A stretch of DNA of 64,000 nucleotides from Heterohyrax brucei. Lineage: Eukaryota; Chordata; Mammalia; Hyracoidea; Procaviidae. The position numbers and the translations under genes are program-made. A model generated the notes under the pieces. That model had not been told where the DNA came from. It saw nothing but the letters and a program-made list of their open reading frames with translations, and searched no databases. The stretch covers positions 49,302,351 through 49,366,350 of the forward strand of contig CM053162.1 of NCBI GenBank assembly GCA_028571685.1, in the 5' to 3' direction. Positions 22,511-33,749 of this stretch are shown in pieces; positions within the stretch are counted from its first letter, which is position 1; each line of letters starts with the position of its first letter.

Positions 22511-23507
22511 CTGCCTTTGAAGTGACTTGATATTGACTGCTGTCTTGAGCCCTCAGTAAGTTGCTGAATTTATTTATCTTACGTTTGCTTACTGTGTTCT
22601 AGCTTCCTCTTTTGTTTTGAAATGTCCAAGTAGGCTGGTTGTGTGTGCTAGTTTGGTTATTGGCACCTTTGAAGCTCTAGTGTCCTGTCACTCAGTGATC
22701 ACAGCTGTTACTAGGCATGGGAGCCCAGGAATCCATTTACTTTTCTTGTATGGGTTTAGTTCATGTGTCCAGGTTGTCAGTCACTAAGTGTGTGGTTCAG
22801 GCTCTCCCCTCTAATCCTAGATGGGAAGAGGTGATTGGCATAGGCACAGGTATCAGACTATATTCAGTGAGGAAGACAGGGGAACTGACAGCCATCCCTG
22901 AGTGCCTATGAGAAAGATGTGTCCCTTTATTTCTGATCCAAGGTAAAGGAAATATTTCTGCCCTCAATTTCTGGCTCAGGGGTGTTTGCAAAAAATTTCT
23001 TCTCCCTTCTTCCTGTTTATTAAACGGCTCAGGGCACACTGAAAGAGTCCTACTCTGACTCAGGTAATGGAATGAGATGCTGGAGCCAGACTCAAAGAAA
23101 GGAGCAGGAAGCACTGGAAAAAGGGATAGAAGTTTACCTGAAGGATAGTTTTAGATCCATATGAGGTGTTTTATATGCCAGCTACTTAGCTTTTGATGAT
23201 GGAGTGCTGTTTTTCATTGGTTTGGGAGGTCCAGGTTGACTCCCTGCTGCTCTGTCTTTCCTGCTGAGGAAGATGACCTCCAAATGTCACTGCTCCATTC
23301 ACCACACTGGCTGTGAGTCAGATCTGGCCAATGCTAGGTACTTCTGGTCCTGGTCTCTATCATCTGTTAGACCTACTTCTCAACTTTCCCTTTGATGTTC
23401 AGGGCTTCTAAACTGTCATACATAATATATTAATCTATTCTTTTGGATATTTGTTGTTAAGGAGATTATAGAAAGCATCTGACTACTCTGTCATCTTTGC
23501 CCTACCT
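22511..23507 (-). promoter_or_regulatory. L1B 5' UTR
   Basis: About 1 kb between the ORF1 start and the L1B 5' terminus. I do not see the tandem units found in L1A. Open frames here (for example 22797-23114, minus) are unlikely to be real. Confidence 0.5.
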
Positions 23508-23875
23508 TAAACTATCTCTTTCTAAAATGCATGTTTCCTTGTTTCGAATGCCAAGGGTAATGAATGAATTGAAATCTTGACTGTCAAAGTGATTGAACAG
23601 AGGATCAGTTCTCATCCCCCCAAGTCGTGGTTAGAGATAGTGTAGGAAGCTGAGCTGAAAATACATTGAGCCCAAGCTTTGCTCCCAAGATTGAAAAGAG
23701 AAGGTCCTTTGCTTGTTCTGTTCACTCTTTTGCCCATAGTGTCTAAGTGTCTACTTGAGCATCTAGCATCAAGAAGGCACTCAGTAAACAGTAATCAAAG
23801 AATTAAACAAATAGTGAGTATGCAATCTTCATAGTGTATTTTCTTGTTGTTTAGCTCTTTCTCCAGAAAATCAGA

Positions 23876-24055
23876 TTTAAAGTGAAAGGAAAGAAGGAAG
23901 AGAAAAAGAAAAAAGAAAACAAAACAAAACAGGCAAACAAAAGAGAAAAAGGAAGCACAAAGGACACAAAGAAGGGACATGAGAAAGAAAAGAGGGATGA
24001 TAGAAAGTAAACGAGGGAAGATTGAAGAAAATCATAAAAAAATAAGAAAAAGATT
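23876..24055. repeat. purine-rich low-complexity tract
   Basis: A long run of G/A-rich sequence of the type gaaagg, aagaaaaag, aaaacaaaac on the plus strand. An open frame on the other strand (23795-23980) is just Phe/Leu-rich translation of this tract. Confidence 0.85.
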
Positions 24056-24231
24056 CTGTGTGTTCAAGTGTTGATTCTTCTTAAAAGAGGCTCTAATTCA
24101 CTTCATCAGTATTTATATTCATTCAAGTTTAAAATCATATTAAGTGGCTTTCTTTTTTATATCTCTATCTCTTTCTAGTTCTCTTAAAATAGGATAAGAG
24201 ATGCCCATTTTATACCTTCTGGTTCAGTTCT

Positions 24232-24452
24232 TGGAGTCCCTGGATGGTGCAGACTTTTATCAAGTTGGATGGTTAAGAAAAGTGGGAGGTTCAAGTCCAC
24301 CCTGAGATATTTGGGGATAAAAGATTTAGTGATTTACTTCCAAAAGATTACAGCTTTGTAAGCTCTCACGTACCATAGTTTTCTGCTCTGACACACATGG
24401 AACCACCATGAATTGGAATTGAGTCCACAGCAACTAGTTTGATTTTGGTGGA
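24232..24452 (+). repeat. AfroSINE, long form, diverged
   Basis: Reads 'cttggagtccctggatggtg', 'ggaggttcaagtccaccctg', 'aagattacagctttgtaa', 'gaaccaccatgaattggaat', then 'gagtccacagcaac'. The extra middle block marks the long form. Confidence 0.8.
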
Positions 24453-27400
24453 TTCTTCCCTCATCTCCTAGGCCCCAGCAGAAACACCAGTCACAGAACA
24501 CACACACACTCCTCCTTCACCCTGACCTTGAAGATAAAAAAATCTCACTGCAGTGGGCTCCATGCAAACTAATGGCTGTGGACAGACTTTAAGGATGAAT
24601 TCTTTTTGTGCTTTCTTTGTTGACCACTTACTTGGTTTCTGACCATCTTGGAATGTTGCTAGTTAAAATTCATTCTTTTAAAGCCTAGAATCCACTTAGC
24701 TCCTCTCTTCTGAACTTTTTTCATTCATTATTAACAATGAAAGCCAAAGTGCATGAAACAAGTTCAGCCCTATCTGTATCTGGCATGAAAGCAATGTCTT
24801 GGCATATTAGTGGGACACGGCTCTATCTTGAATAAAGTGATGCCTCTGCCCACAACAAAGGCACCATATCTCAGCACCTAATAGGATCACCTACTTCAAA
24901 TGTGAAACTTCCTTCTTTGAAATATTTGTTGAGCTTTCATAAAACCTATGAAGATTCTCAAACACAGACAAAATCTTCTAGGCTTTGGCCCAAGCTCCAA
25001 CTCTAAAGAGCTTTCTATTCTATAAACCGGTTATTGGATCTGGGTCCCAAAGCCAGGGCAGATGGGGGAAGTGTGGAGATGTCAGGAAAGGAAGAGCTCC
25101 CTATCCACTTTTTCTTTTTGATACGAAAATAAAAGTCATCTGGTTTTGACTGCAGAAAATGAATCATATTAAGCATTTTAAAAGCACTATTCTTTTTGTG
25201 AGACCTAATTTCAGACCGATTAACACTTTAATATGAAACAGAAGCACATCATTTCATTAGAAGACAAAATAAGGCCTCTCAGCTACCATATGTTGTCTCT
25301 TCTTTTACCAAAAAAAAAAAATCTTTTGAAACATTAGATTGTAAATTGAGCTACAAAAGGGAACACAAAAATTTGGCACCACTACCCTTCCCAGGTAAAC
25401 AAAGTATAGTGAAGGAGACACACAATTCTAGACTTACCTTACTGGCAACACTCACATGCACACTATTCAATAACAGAGAACCTGGCTGTTGCCCTAGAAA
25501 GCTGATAGGGGCTGGGGAGACAGAAGGAGGGATATTCTTTTGTACAAATAAAAATCAAAAGAATCTTTCAGCATAGTCTCCCTAAAAATGTCTGTGCAGA
25601 CACAAAGAGCAAAGAGACAATTTGTACCACTGATTTCATATATTATGTATTTATTAAATAGATGAAACAAAATTATAGCTGTCCCTTTTCAGTATTTAAA
25701 TTTTTTTAATGATAATGCCTTTAAAATGCACAGTACATGAATGCAGGAGCTGGTGTGATAGGAGAGAGTCTTATTGCACATAATTAACAGACACATAATG
25801 TCTGGTAACTAGTAATTTCCTTCTAGCTGAGTAAGGAAATAATTTAATCATGTTGATCAAATGAATCCCAGGAGCCCAGTGTAACATTATGCCTATTAAA
25901 AAAAAGAAAAAAGAAAAATCTGCATTAGCTGATAAAAGACTACTTGGTTAAAAGCAAAAAAAAAAAAAAAAAAGCATGATTTCCATCCTTGCTTAGGTAT
26001 CCTTAATAGTATTTAAAATTCAGGCCCGATTTTAATAACTGGTTTAATCTGACATTTCAGGAGCATTATCTTCCAACACTGGTGGAAATAACATATGTTG
26101 CCATGGTCCTCTTTTCTAGAACCAACTAAAGTCTAAAGGTTGGAAGATGCCTACTTTCCTCATCAATGAAAAGCACACCTCTACCCTTGATGAGTGTGCA
26201 CAGGGTAGAAGGAGGGAGTATGTAACAGAGGAGCAGTTAGACCACAAACCTATTTTCTGTTTTAAGAATTTCTTCCCTAGAACAGCATCCTATATTTAAC
26301 AATTAAATACAAATCTCTATTTTTTTTTTTTTGGTACATTCCAACTTAATATTCAAAACAAGTCAAAGGGAAGTTTCTGTTCCCAAACACTCCCTGCTGC
26401 CAGTTTCTCTTCAGTAGAGTATATCCCAGCCTTGCTAGTCTGTCTGGTGCTTCCTTTCGAAATCTTTTGTGGTCTTTTATTATTGTTCTTCTGAATGACT
26501 TAGAAAAGGCAGCAAGCCACCTTCATGGTATCTAAAGTCTGCTCTCTGTAATGAGGTGATATAATTTAACACTTACCGTAATACGTTTTATTCATCTATT
26601 GTTTGCTAAATAATTCCTGCAATAACACTTTTATTCTTTCCATAATTCTTTAGGGCAATGCAAGAGGAATAATATTTTTACTGCAGTGATTGATGTTAGG
26701 TCCTGGTGTGATATAGGCCCCGTGAACAGAGATTATTGATAAGCATCAGGAAGATTGGAGGGAGAAGAGGGGGTGGGGAGAGCTCGGAGAGCCCCATGCA
26801 GCATTGAAAGAACGTCAGGGATCAGAGGGTTAATACCGTTTTATGAGGTTGTAAAAATCTACCCCAAGATTCTTGTGTTAGCAATATTCTTTGTGTAAGA
26901 TGTATGTTATTAAAACAAGTAGCAGCATCTGAATTAAAGTGACAGTATGATGGATGACTACAGAAGGGGAATCGGAGTCGTTTGCAGAATTTTGGGCTAG
27001 ATGTGGGAATTCTGCCTCAGAGGCAAGGAACTTGGCAGACACATTGATTCCAGGCTGACGCATGTTCATAAATATGCCCCCAGAGAGGTGTGGCCTAGCA
27101 GAATTTACAAAATTATGTTCATGAATTATTTACCATTTATTTATGGATGCTATATTTAAACAGTATTTGCCAAGGCGAATGGACCATAGCTTACAAAGTG
27201 ATCTTTAGATAATGCAAATTCTGCACAAGGCAGAGGTGGCGGATGGCTTGCCCAGTGATGCTAAGCCTATCAAAACTATATTAAAGGAGATGAGTCTGCA
27301 GACAACGGAGCTGCCCCTCTGAGACTTGAGGTGTTTCCTTGATGTAGCCGAGGTTCAGAAAAATGGGAAGCCAGAGGAGGGGCCAAAGTGAATATTTCCT

Positions 27401-27657
27401 CTCCAGGAATGTGGTTACATTTGAAGACATGATTGTGTTAGTGCTGAATCAAATTGTAACATAATAATGAGTTACTCTCTTTACAAGAATGTTTTAATAA
27501 ATGGTATAACACAGTGCTACTCATCTGAGGGTAAGAATAAGAAAGAAAGGAAAATATTTCCACTTTGCTACAATATAGATATCTCTCTAATCATCTAAAC
27601 AAATTTATCATTTTATGTATCATGCAATTTGGCACATTTCACTATACTGTATCTTTA
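24453..27657. other. 3.2 kb without afrotherian retroposons
   Basis: No SINE, RTE or L1 is seen. It contains an A-rich block (25896-25919), an A run (25957-25974) and a T run (about 26322-26333), and otherwise looks like ordinary unique sequence. No coding frame is convincing; the 76-codon frame at 25346-25576 and the 63-codon frame at 26878-27069 have no recognisable domains. It may hold conserved noncoding sequence. Confidence 0.5.
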
Positions 27658-27995
27658 GTCACCTTATATGCGTGTAAAAGCTAGACAGCGAGTAAAGAAG
27701 ACAAAAGATGAATTGATGCTTTTGAAGTTATGATGTTGATAAAGAATATTGACTATACCATGGCCTTCCAGAAGAACCAACAAATCTGTTTTGGCAGAAG
27801 TACAGCCAGAATGCTTCTTAGAATTGTGGAAGGCAAGACTTTGTCTCACGAAGTTTGGGTACCTTCTTGGGGAGATCAGTCTCTAGAGAAGAACGTCACA
27901 CTTAACAGAGGGTCCAGCAAAAAAAGAGGAAGGCACTTAACCATATGGATTGAACCAGTGGCTGCAATAATGAGCTGAAATACAGAAAAGACTAC
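27658..27995 (+). mobile_element. RTE 3' fragment
   Basis: C-terminal RTE wording: 'agaatattgactataccatg', 'ccagaagaaccaacaaatct', 'tggattgaaccagtggctgc'. The plus frame reads IDYTMAFQKNQQICFGRS. The usual tail is missing; it ends near 'gaaaagactac'. Confidence 0.85.
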
Positions 27996-28004
27996 GAGGG
28001 AGGT

Positions 28005-28200
28005 GCAGGTTGACTGCCACTGTAACAGAAATACCACAGTGGATGGCTTTAACAAAGATACGTTTAATCTCCCAGAGTCCAGTAGGCCAGAAGTCTGAAT
28101 TCAGGTTGCTAGCTCCAAGGGAAGGCTTTCTCTCTCTGTCAGCTCTGGAGGAAGGTCATTTATGATCACGAACTGTACAACAGCACTGATGCTCACTTTA
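28005..28200 (+). repeat. unassigned interspersed repeat, copy 1
   Basis: 'ctgtaacagaaataccacag', 'tggatggctttaacaaagat', 'ggaaggctttctctctctgt' and 'cagctctggaggaaggtc'. The same family recurs at 57886-58372 (plus) and about 30290-30505 (minus). It resembles MaLR-type LTRs or a hAT element; I cannot decide which. Confidence 0.6.
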
Positions 28201-29078
28201 ATCTCTAAAGAGACTCAAAAACCCTCAGAGTACAATAATGACTCAAGAGAGACTTGATTCATTTTCCTTATTACATGTGGAAGTAGATATTGTTAGCCAG
28301 CTTAATTGTGATGAAATCACTGAAGAATTTGTAAGAGCAAAGAATAGAAGAAATGCTTTTAATTAAAACACGTTAAAGCTGAAAGATCTATCTAAATACA
28401 CAATATGATAATTAGTTGTAGTATTTGTTTTCTGATCACTAAATTTTCTTTTATGACATCTTTTCATTTGTTAATACAAAACTGCTGTGAAACAAGTATC
28501 AAAAGTGAAGTATAAGCCATTTTAAAATAAAATTGGTGAAAGTTAGTTGTTCTGCATTGTGAGAAATCAACAGAATTTTATACTGATTTTTGAAACAACT
28601 AAGTTCATTAATTTTCTTTGTTAAAGAGTTTTTGGAACATTGTTTTGTAGAAGGTGTGATTTATAGTAAAAATCTTAGTACCCCTCTTCCAACTAAAACA
28701 TTCATAATCTGTTTCATCTCATTCTACTAAAATGGCATGTGCCACATTTGCATTCAGTCAGTAATGTTACAGCTGTATTTTAAAAGAAGTTATATCCAGC
28801 ATAGCTAAGAAACATATACACACAAATAGTTTTATAGACTGCTTGTGTATAAAACAGTTGTATAAAATATATCCCACATGTTCCCTTTGAATCATAAATA
28901 AGCAGAGGAGGGACACAGCAGACTCTCGTGTCTTGGGTCATGAGGAACCTAAACCCCGCTCTGATTGGGGGTTGCTGGTTGCTGATTGTTGCAGTGTAGC
29001 AAAGACTCCGTGGACCAATGCAATAGGACAGGACTACTCAAACTGTCTTTTCTACACTGACAGAATTGTATCAGAATA
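28201..29078. other. unique AT-rich sequence
   Basis: No repeat or gene recognised apart from a few short A/T runs. Confidence 0.4.
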
Positions 29079-29399
29079 TGTTGTCATTGTTGTTGGGTGC
29101 CATCAAGTTGGTTCCAACTCGTAGCAACGCTACAAGCAACAGAACGAAACACTACCTTTCTTGTGCTATGTCCACAATTGTTTCTATGGTTAAGCCCATT
29201 GTTGCAGCCACTGTGTCGATTCATCTCATCAAGGGTCTTCCTCTTTTTCGCTGACCCTCCTCTCTACCAGGCATGATGTCCTTCTTCAGTGACTGATCTT
29301 TCCAAAGTATGTAAGAGACAGTCTTCTAAGGAGCACTCTGGTTGTACTTCTTCCAGGACAGATCTGTTTGTTCTTTTGAAGGACCACTGTACATTCTTT
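29079..29399 (-). mobile_element. RTE 3' fragment
   Basis: Starts with the inverse tail 'ttgttgttgggtgccatcaa' and 'gttggttccaactcgtagca', then 'acagaacgaaacactacc' and 'ccaggacagatctgtttgtt'. It has a 3' end and is 5'-truncated. Confidence 0.88.
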
Positions 29400-29460
29400 T
29401 ACATATAGAACCTATGTAAAAGAATATATATAGTACATATATGTGTGTGCGTGTATGTTT

Positions 29461-29512
29461 AGTATATATATATATATATAGGCATACATACAGAGACAGA
29501 GAGAGAGAGAGT
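29461..29512. repeat. (TA)n and (GA)n microsatellites
   Basis: About nine TA units (29462-29480), then gcatacatac, then a GA run (29494-29511). It lies at the start of an unidentified repeat. Confidence 0.93.
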
Positions 29513-29519
29513 AAGAAAG

Positions 29520-29960
29520 AAGAGATATATCACAAAGAAGTTACTCATACAGTTGTGGAGGCTGGTAAGTCCAAATTCATGGGTCAAGCATCAGCCTGTA
29601 GGCTTCTTCTGACTCGTGTAGTTGCTGAGACTGGCAAATATTAACCTTTGCAGGTCAGGTGGCAGATTTCTGGCTGACATTCTGAGATCTGGAGGTCAAA
29701 GGATGACAAGCCAGACTGAGGATCCAAATCAAGCCAAAGAACCTTGCCAGAACGTCTACATGTATGTAGGATACGTCCTCAAGGAATCTTCCTTTTCAAA
29801 TGGTTGGCCACTTACATCAGATCACAAAATGCAAGATAATTACATAATTACATAACCGCCAAATTACATCATTACATAACTGCCCAACCACTGAAATAGT
29901 GGCCCAGCCAATTTTGTAAACTACACTAACCGTCCAGTCTGATTGTAAAATCCCTAGTTG
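29520..29960 (+). repeat. probable interspersed repeat, family unknown
   Basis: 'gttgtggaggctggtaagtc' and 'tctgactcgtgtagttgctg' read like an elephant-lineage dispersed repeat, but I cannot place it. It contains a local 'attacata' reiteration (29838-29882). Confidence 0.4.
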
Positions 29961-30014
29961 GTAGGTATACACTGAAATGTGTGCCTCCCAATGTCAGAAT
30001 ACTAATCCCTTTAA

Positions 30015-30183
30015 ACCAGAACCAATCTCATTGTTGTTGTCAACTCCAACTCATAGGAACTTCATAGGACAGAGTAGAACTGCCCCATAGGGTTTTCAAG
30101 TAGTAGCAGGTGGATTCAAACTAACTGTTGACTTTGTGGTTAGTATCCAAGCTCTTCACCCCTATACACTAACATCAATCCCT
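30015..30183 (-). repeat. AfroSINE
   Basis: Inverse reading: 'aactccaactcataggaact', 'acagagtagaactgccccat', 'agggttttcaagtagtagca', 'gtggattcaaactaactg'. Short form. Confidence 0.85.
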
Positions 30184-30289
30184 GTGAATACAATTCCATT
30201 TAGGAATAGTATATTCCTTGGCTATGGTAATGGGACCATATTAGTTAGGGTTATGTCTTAGTCCAATCAATTTTCAGATAAAAAGACAA

Positions 30290-30505
30290 GGCACAGAGAA
30301 AAGAAATCACAAATTGTAGAAAGGTTGATGGCCTGGAGCAATCATCAAGGAATCTAAGAAGGAGCCAAAAGAGACAAGCATTTTCCCTTAAACTGGGGTT
30401 TACTGAGAGCCTTCTTCTAGAGTGAATGCCTTGAATTTGGCCTTCTAGCTTCCTAAAGTGTGAAAAAATAGATTTATTTAAAGGTGGCCACTTGTGACAC
30501 ACACA
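30290..30505 (-). repeat. unassigned interspersed repeat, copy 2
   Basis: The end 'gaatttggccttctagcttc' followed by 'aaatagatttatttaaaggt' is the reverse complement of the family start seen at 28005. The inner boundary is uncertain. Confidence 0.45.
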
Positions 30506-30948
30506 TGCACATGCACACAAACAGATGTCTATCAGTAGTTAGGATAGTTTCAATAGCATGTGGCAAGAATGTAATAAATTACTGGAGAATGAATAAATGA
30601 GTGAATAAATCTATGAATATCTGTGTAGTATCTGCAAGGTAATTACATAGACAACTAATGTTTTCATCAAACTAATTACACACGTTTAACTATGCTGCTG
30701 CTCTAGGAATAGTGCCGGTATCTGTGGGTACAGATTCTGTATCTTTAATAAGAATGAAATGAGGCCTAAAAGCTCCAGGGCCTTCCGTGGTTTGGCTTAA
30801 AGACTTGATTTTTAATAAACATTTTTTGTAAGCTTTTCAGAATTTTCAAAGGGTACAGTAAGAAGTACTGGAGGAAAAAAGGATGGACAAGTACACAGAC
30901 GTATCAGAAAATGCATTATTCTTATGTTGTCTTACAGAAAGCGAAGCG

Positions 30949-31038
30949 TGAGGCAGGGATCAAAGTGCTGATTACTACTGTTATTATTTGAGAGGTAGAA
31001 GATTAAGGTGAGGGGAACAAATGAGAAACAATATAAGG
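30949..31038. repeat. 90-bp perfect direct repeat, copy 1
   Basis: Ninety bases, from 'tgaggcagggatcaaagtgc' to 'gagaaacaatataagg', occur again without a mismatch at 32863-32952. Here the segment continues into unremarkable unique sequence on both sides, so this is the likely source copy. Confidence 0.97.
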
Positions 31039-31499
31039 ACTCTTCCAAGATGATGCAATGCCATGAGAAACGGAGCTGTTTTCTGCTTCCCTATTAGCTG
31101 CAATGAGATACAGCCCGTTGTTCAACAAGTGTATCTGCCAGGCATTCAAGACTTCCCTGGCAGAGTTTACAGAAATAAACACTTCAGAACAGTCCATGGC
31201 AGGAAGAAATAAAAGGGATCGTGCCTGCTTTGCTCCCTTCCATCTCTTCTCTCCTGCTGGTTCAAGTTAACTCCGTGGAGAACTAACTCCCCACACTTGT
31301 ACACAGAGCCAGACCCACGTCTTTCTGTGTGAAGTTTCATCCAAGTTTAGAAGCAGAGAGGTATCTCAGCACCCATAGGGTTTGGCATAAGGAGTGAAAG
31401 GAGCACGCTGTTCTGGGAGTTAAACCCAGACTCCAATCAGCCTGGGGAGTTCAACAGCCATCAAAAGCAGTGTGGGCCAAGAGGCAAGTAGCACCTTTG
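31039..31499. other. unique sequence
   Basis: No repeat or gene recognised. Confidence 0.35.
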
Positions 31500-31797
31500 T
31501 GAAGAAACAGTCAATTGATATAAAGAAAGCACACAAGACTTTTGTTCAGTACAGACTTGCTTACTTTGGACATACCATCAGGAAAGAGCAATTCCTAGGA
31601 AAGGATACGGTGTTGGTAAAGTGGGCCAATGAAAATGAACGAAACGCTCAGTGAGATGGATTGACACAGCAGCTGCAACAATGGACTCAAACATACCATA
31701 ACCCTGAAGATGCCATGGGGCCTGGCAATGTTTCATTCTGTTCTACACAAGGGTGCCGTGACTGTGAGTAGATTCAAGGGCATATAGCAACAATGGT
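31500..31797 (+). mobile_element. RTE 3' fragment
   Basis: 'ttgcttactttggacatacc', 'gatggattgacacagcagct', 'gcctggcaatgtttcattct' are the RTE C-terminus and 3' end. The plus frame reads RLAYFGHTIRKEQFLGKD. The tail is degraded ('gagtagattcaagggcatat'). Confidence 0.82.
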
Positions 31798-32463
31798 TCT
31801 TTCAAGGCTTAAAATATGTTGTATACCTAAAGACCTCAGAGCATAGAATTCTTTTAATAATATTTCCACAGTGACTTCCAGATTACTTCTCTTTCTTTTT
31901 CCTTTATCCTGTTCTCCCCAGATCTCAGATTTATGCTCATTCTCTCACATTTGCCATCAGGTCCTGCTCTTTGCGCAAGCTAATACTGAAACCTAGACAT
32001 GCACAGTAGCCAGCAAATATTGTTATTGCAGGAATGCTCTTCCCCCTCTCTCCTGATGGCTGAGAACAGATGTCGTGTTTTTGTTTTTCTATAATCCTCC
32101 TTCCAGTCTCCCCAGTGATGCTCCCTTTGCTGCACTCACACACTCCTTATATTTTGGTTAGATGTTGTTATCATCCAACATGCCCATCTTTATTTACGTG
32201 TGTGTTTCTCTATCCCACTAATCGTTAACCCACTAATCGTTATCCCACTAATCGTTGAGAACCCAAACTGTGGAAGATGGTAGAATCTAGTGAAATACCC
32301 TTGGATATTGATGTCTGAAAGTTCTGAGTTCTCCAGGATTTATTTGTTATACACTTTTAAGTTCACCTTCCGGGTTTTTTCTCACCTACATAAAAATACG
32401 GTAATTACATTTTATTTTGATTTTAGTTAAAAATAGCTGAAACACGTGAAAAAAAAAAAAAAA
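31798..32463. other. unique sequence with a small tandem repeat
   Basis: No gene seen. It includes the 15-bp minisatellite listed separately. Confidence 0.4.
32211..32255. repeat. 15-bp minisatellite, three units
   Basis: Units tatcccactaatcgt, taacccactaatcgt, tatcccactaatcgt follow without spacers. Units 1 and 3 are identical; unit 2 has one change. Confidence 0.95.
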
Positions 32464-32618
32464 CTAAAAAACCAAACCACTCACACTGAATCATTTCTGG
32501 ATGCTATTGGACAGATCAGACCCACCCCATAGGTTTTTGGAGGAGTGGTGGTTGATGCAAACTACCAACATTTTGGTTAGCAGCCAAGCTCTTAGCCCGC
32601 ACTCCACCAGGGCTCTAA
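32464..32618 (-). repeat. AfroSINE, diverged
   Basis: Preceded by an A run (32450-32463). Inverse reading: 'aaaccaaaccactcacactg', 'ttggttagcagccaagctct', 'cactccaccagggctc'. Confidence 0.78.
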
Positions 32619-32754
32619 AGCAGAGAGACATACAGTAGGTAGGTGTTAAATACAGGCCATTTTCCTGTTTTTATTTGTTTTTTATATCCCTTCTTCAATC
32701 AGCACTAATGCAATGCCTGTCTAGGAGAAACTGTATATGTTTTCCAACATATGT

Positions 32755-32862
32755 GATACTGGTGAATGGATGCTGTTCTATGTGCCAGGTAGAACAGTGT
32801 TCTTAGCACTTTATAAAAGTTTACTTATTTAACCCTGTGAATGGATACAATTTTAATAATAA
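32755..32862 (-). repeat. MIR fragment
   Basis: 'tatgtgccaggtagaacagt' and 'tcttagcactttataaaagt' are MIR wording, followed by 'tttaaccctgtgaatgga'. It stops where the second 90-bp repeat copy begins. Confidence 0.7.
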
Positions 32863-32952
32863 TGAGGCAGGGATCAAAGTGCTGATTACTACTGTTATTA
32901 TTTGAGAGGTAGAAGATTAAGGTGAGGGGAACAAATGAGAAACAATATAAGG
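32863..32952. repeat. 90-bp perfect direct repeat, copy 2
   Basis: Identical to 30949-31038. It lies between a MIR fragment and a short RTE/SINE tail ('tgttgttaggtgctgttggg', to about 32985), so it looks like the inserted copy. Confidence 0.97.
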
Positions 32953-33071
32953 TGTTGTTAGGTGCTGTTGGGTCAGTTCCTCAGTTCATTATGGACTTGT
33001 CTATGAATTTATCATATAAATTTATCTCAGTAAAACTGCATGTAAGCTACATATACGAACCCCCCCCAGAG

Positions 33072-33282
33072 AAAACCCAAATCTGTTGCTGCTGAGTCAA
33101 TTCCACCTCGTGGCGATCCCATGTGTTACTGAGTAGAAAGCAGCTCTATAGGGTTTTCTTGGCTATAGTCTTTAAGGAAGGAGCTCACCAGGCCTTTCTT
33201 CTACAGCACAGCTGAGTGAGTTCAAACCTCCAGTCTTTGGTTAGCAGCAGAAATCTACTCATTTGTGCCACCCAGGAGCTTA
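33072..33282 (-). repeat. AfroSINE, long form
   Basis: Inverse reading: 'gctgctgagtcaattccacc', 'agcagctctatagggttttc', the long-form block 'ttctacagcacagctgagtg', then 'ttggttagcagcagaaatct'. A run of nine C's (33060-33068) precedes it. Confidence 0.83.
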
Positions 33283-33749
33283 AGCTCTATATAAAAATTA
33301 TATAAACAAATAAACCTGTATCTCTATTTCTAGATCTAAAGTAATTATAATACTAACAGTGCAGATAGCGTCACTTTCTTTCTTTTTTTAAATTCCAGTA
33401 AAGTTTTACATTGAAGCCACACTGACTAAGACAGCCATTGACTTTGAAGGTAGTAGCTTGTCTTGCTTCTTTCCAATGTCTTCTGAGGTGATCCTTTAAA
33501 AATCTATCCATGGTTCCGCTTTCCTCTCCATGCCCTCTGTGTCGAGTTTACACATGGTACCTTGCCATGTTTTCAAATGAGGCTCAGTGCCCAGACCTCC
33601 CCTACAACCATGCCTCCCAGCTGGCTGCCCCTTCAGAGTTGCTACGTAGAGTACACTCAGGTTCCCATGAGTACCCTCTCAGCAGTGCCTCTTTTCACTG
33701 GACTCAGTATTGCCAACACTTGCGGGTCAGTTCAGTCTCCAGTGATCCA

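Larger units (their letters stand above)
16848..23507 (-). mobile_element. L1 LINE, nearly full length (downstream copy, 'L1B'), older
   Basis: About 6.7 kb in the same orientation as L1A. The 3' end is at the T-rich block near 16848-16870, the 3' UTR runs to about 17850, ORF2 to about 21130, ORF1 about 21620-22510, and the 5' UTR to 23507. The 5' terminus on the minus strand is 'ggtagggcaaagatgacaga', matching L1A's in layout. It is more decayed than L1A and carries a complete AfroSINE at 19965-20133. Confidence 0.9.

Noticed and set aside
29838..29882. possible protein-binding array of 'attacata' repeats
   Set aside because: Short, irregular AT reiteration inside a probable dispersed repeat; no independent support.
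32211..32255. CRISPR-like array
   Set aside because: Three direct units without spacers in a mammalian sequence are a minisatellite.
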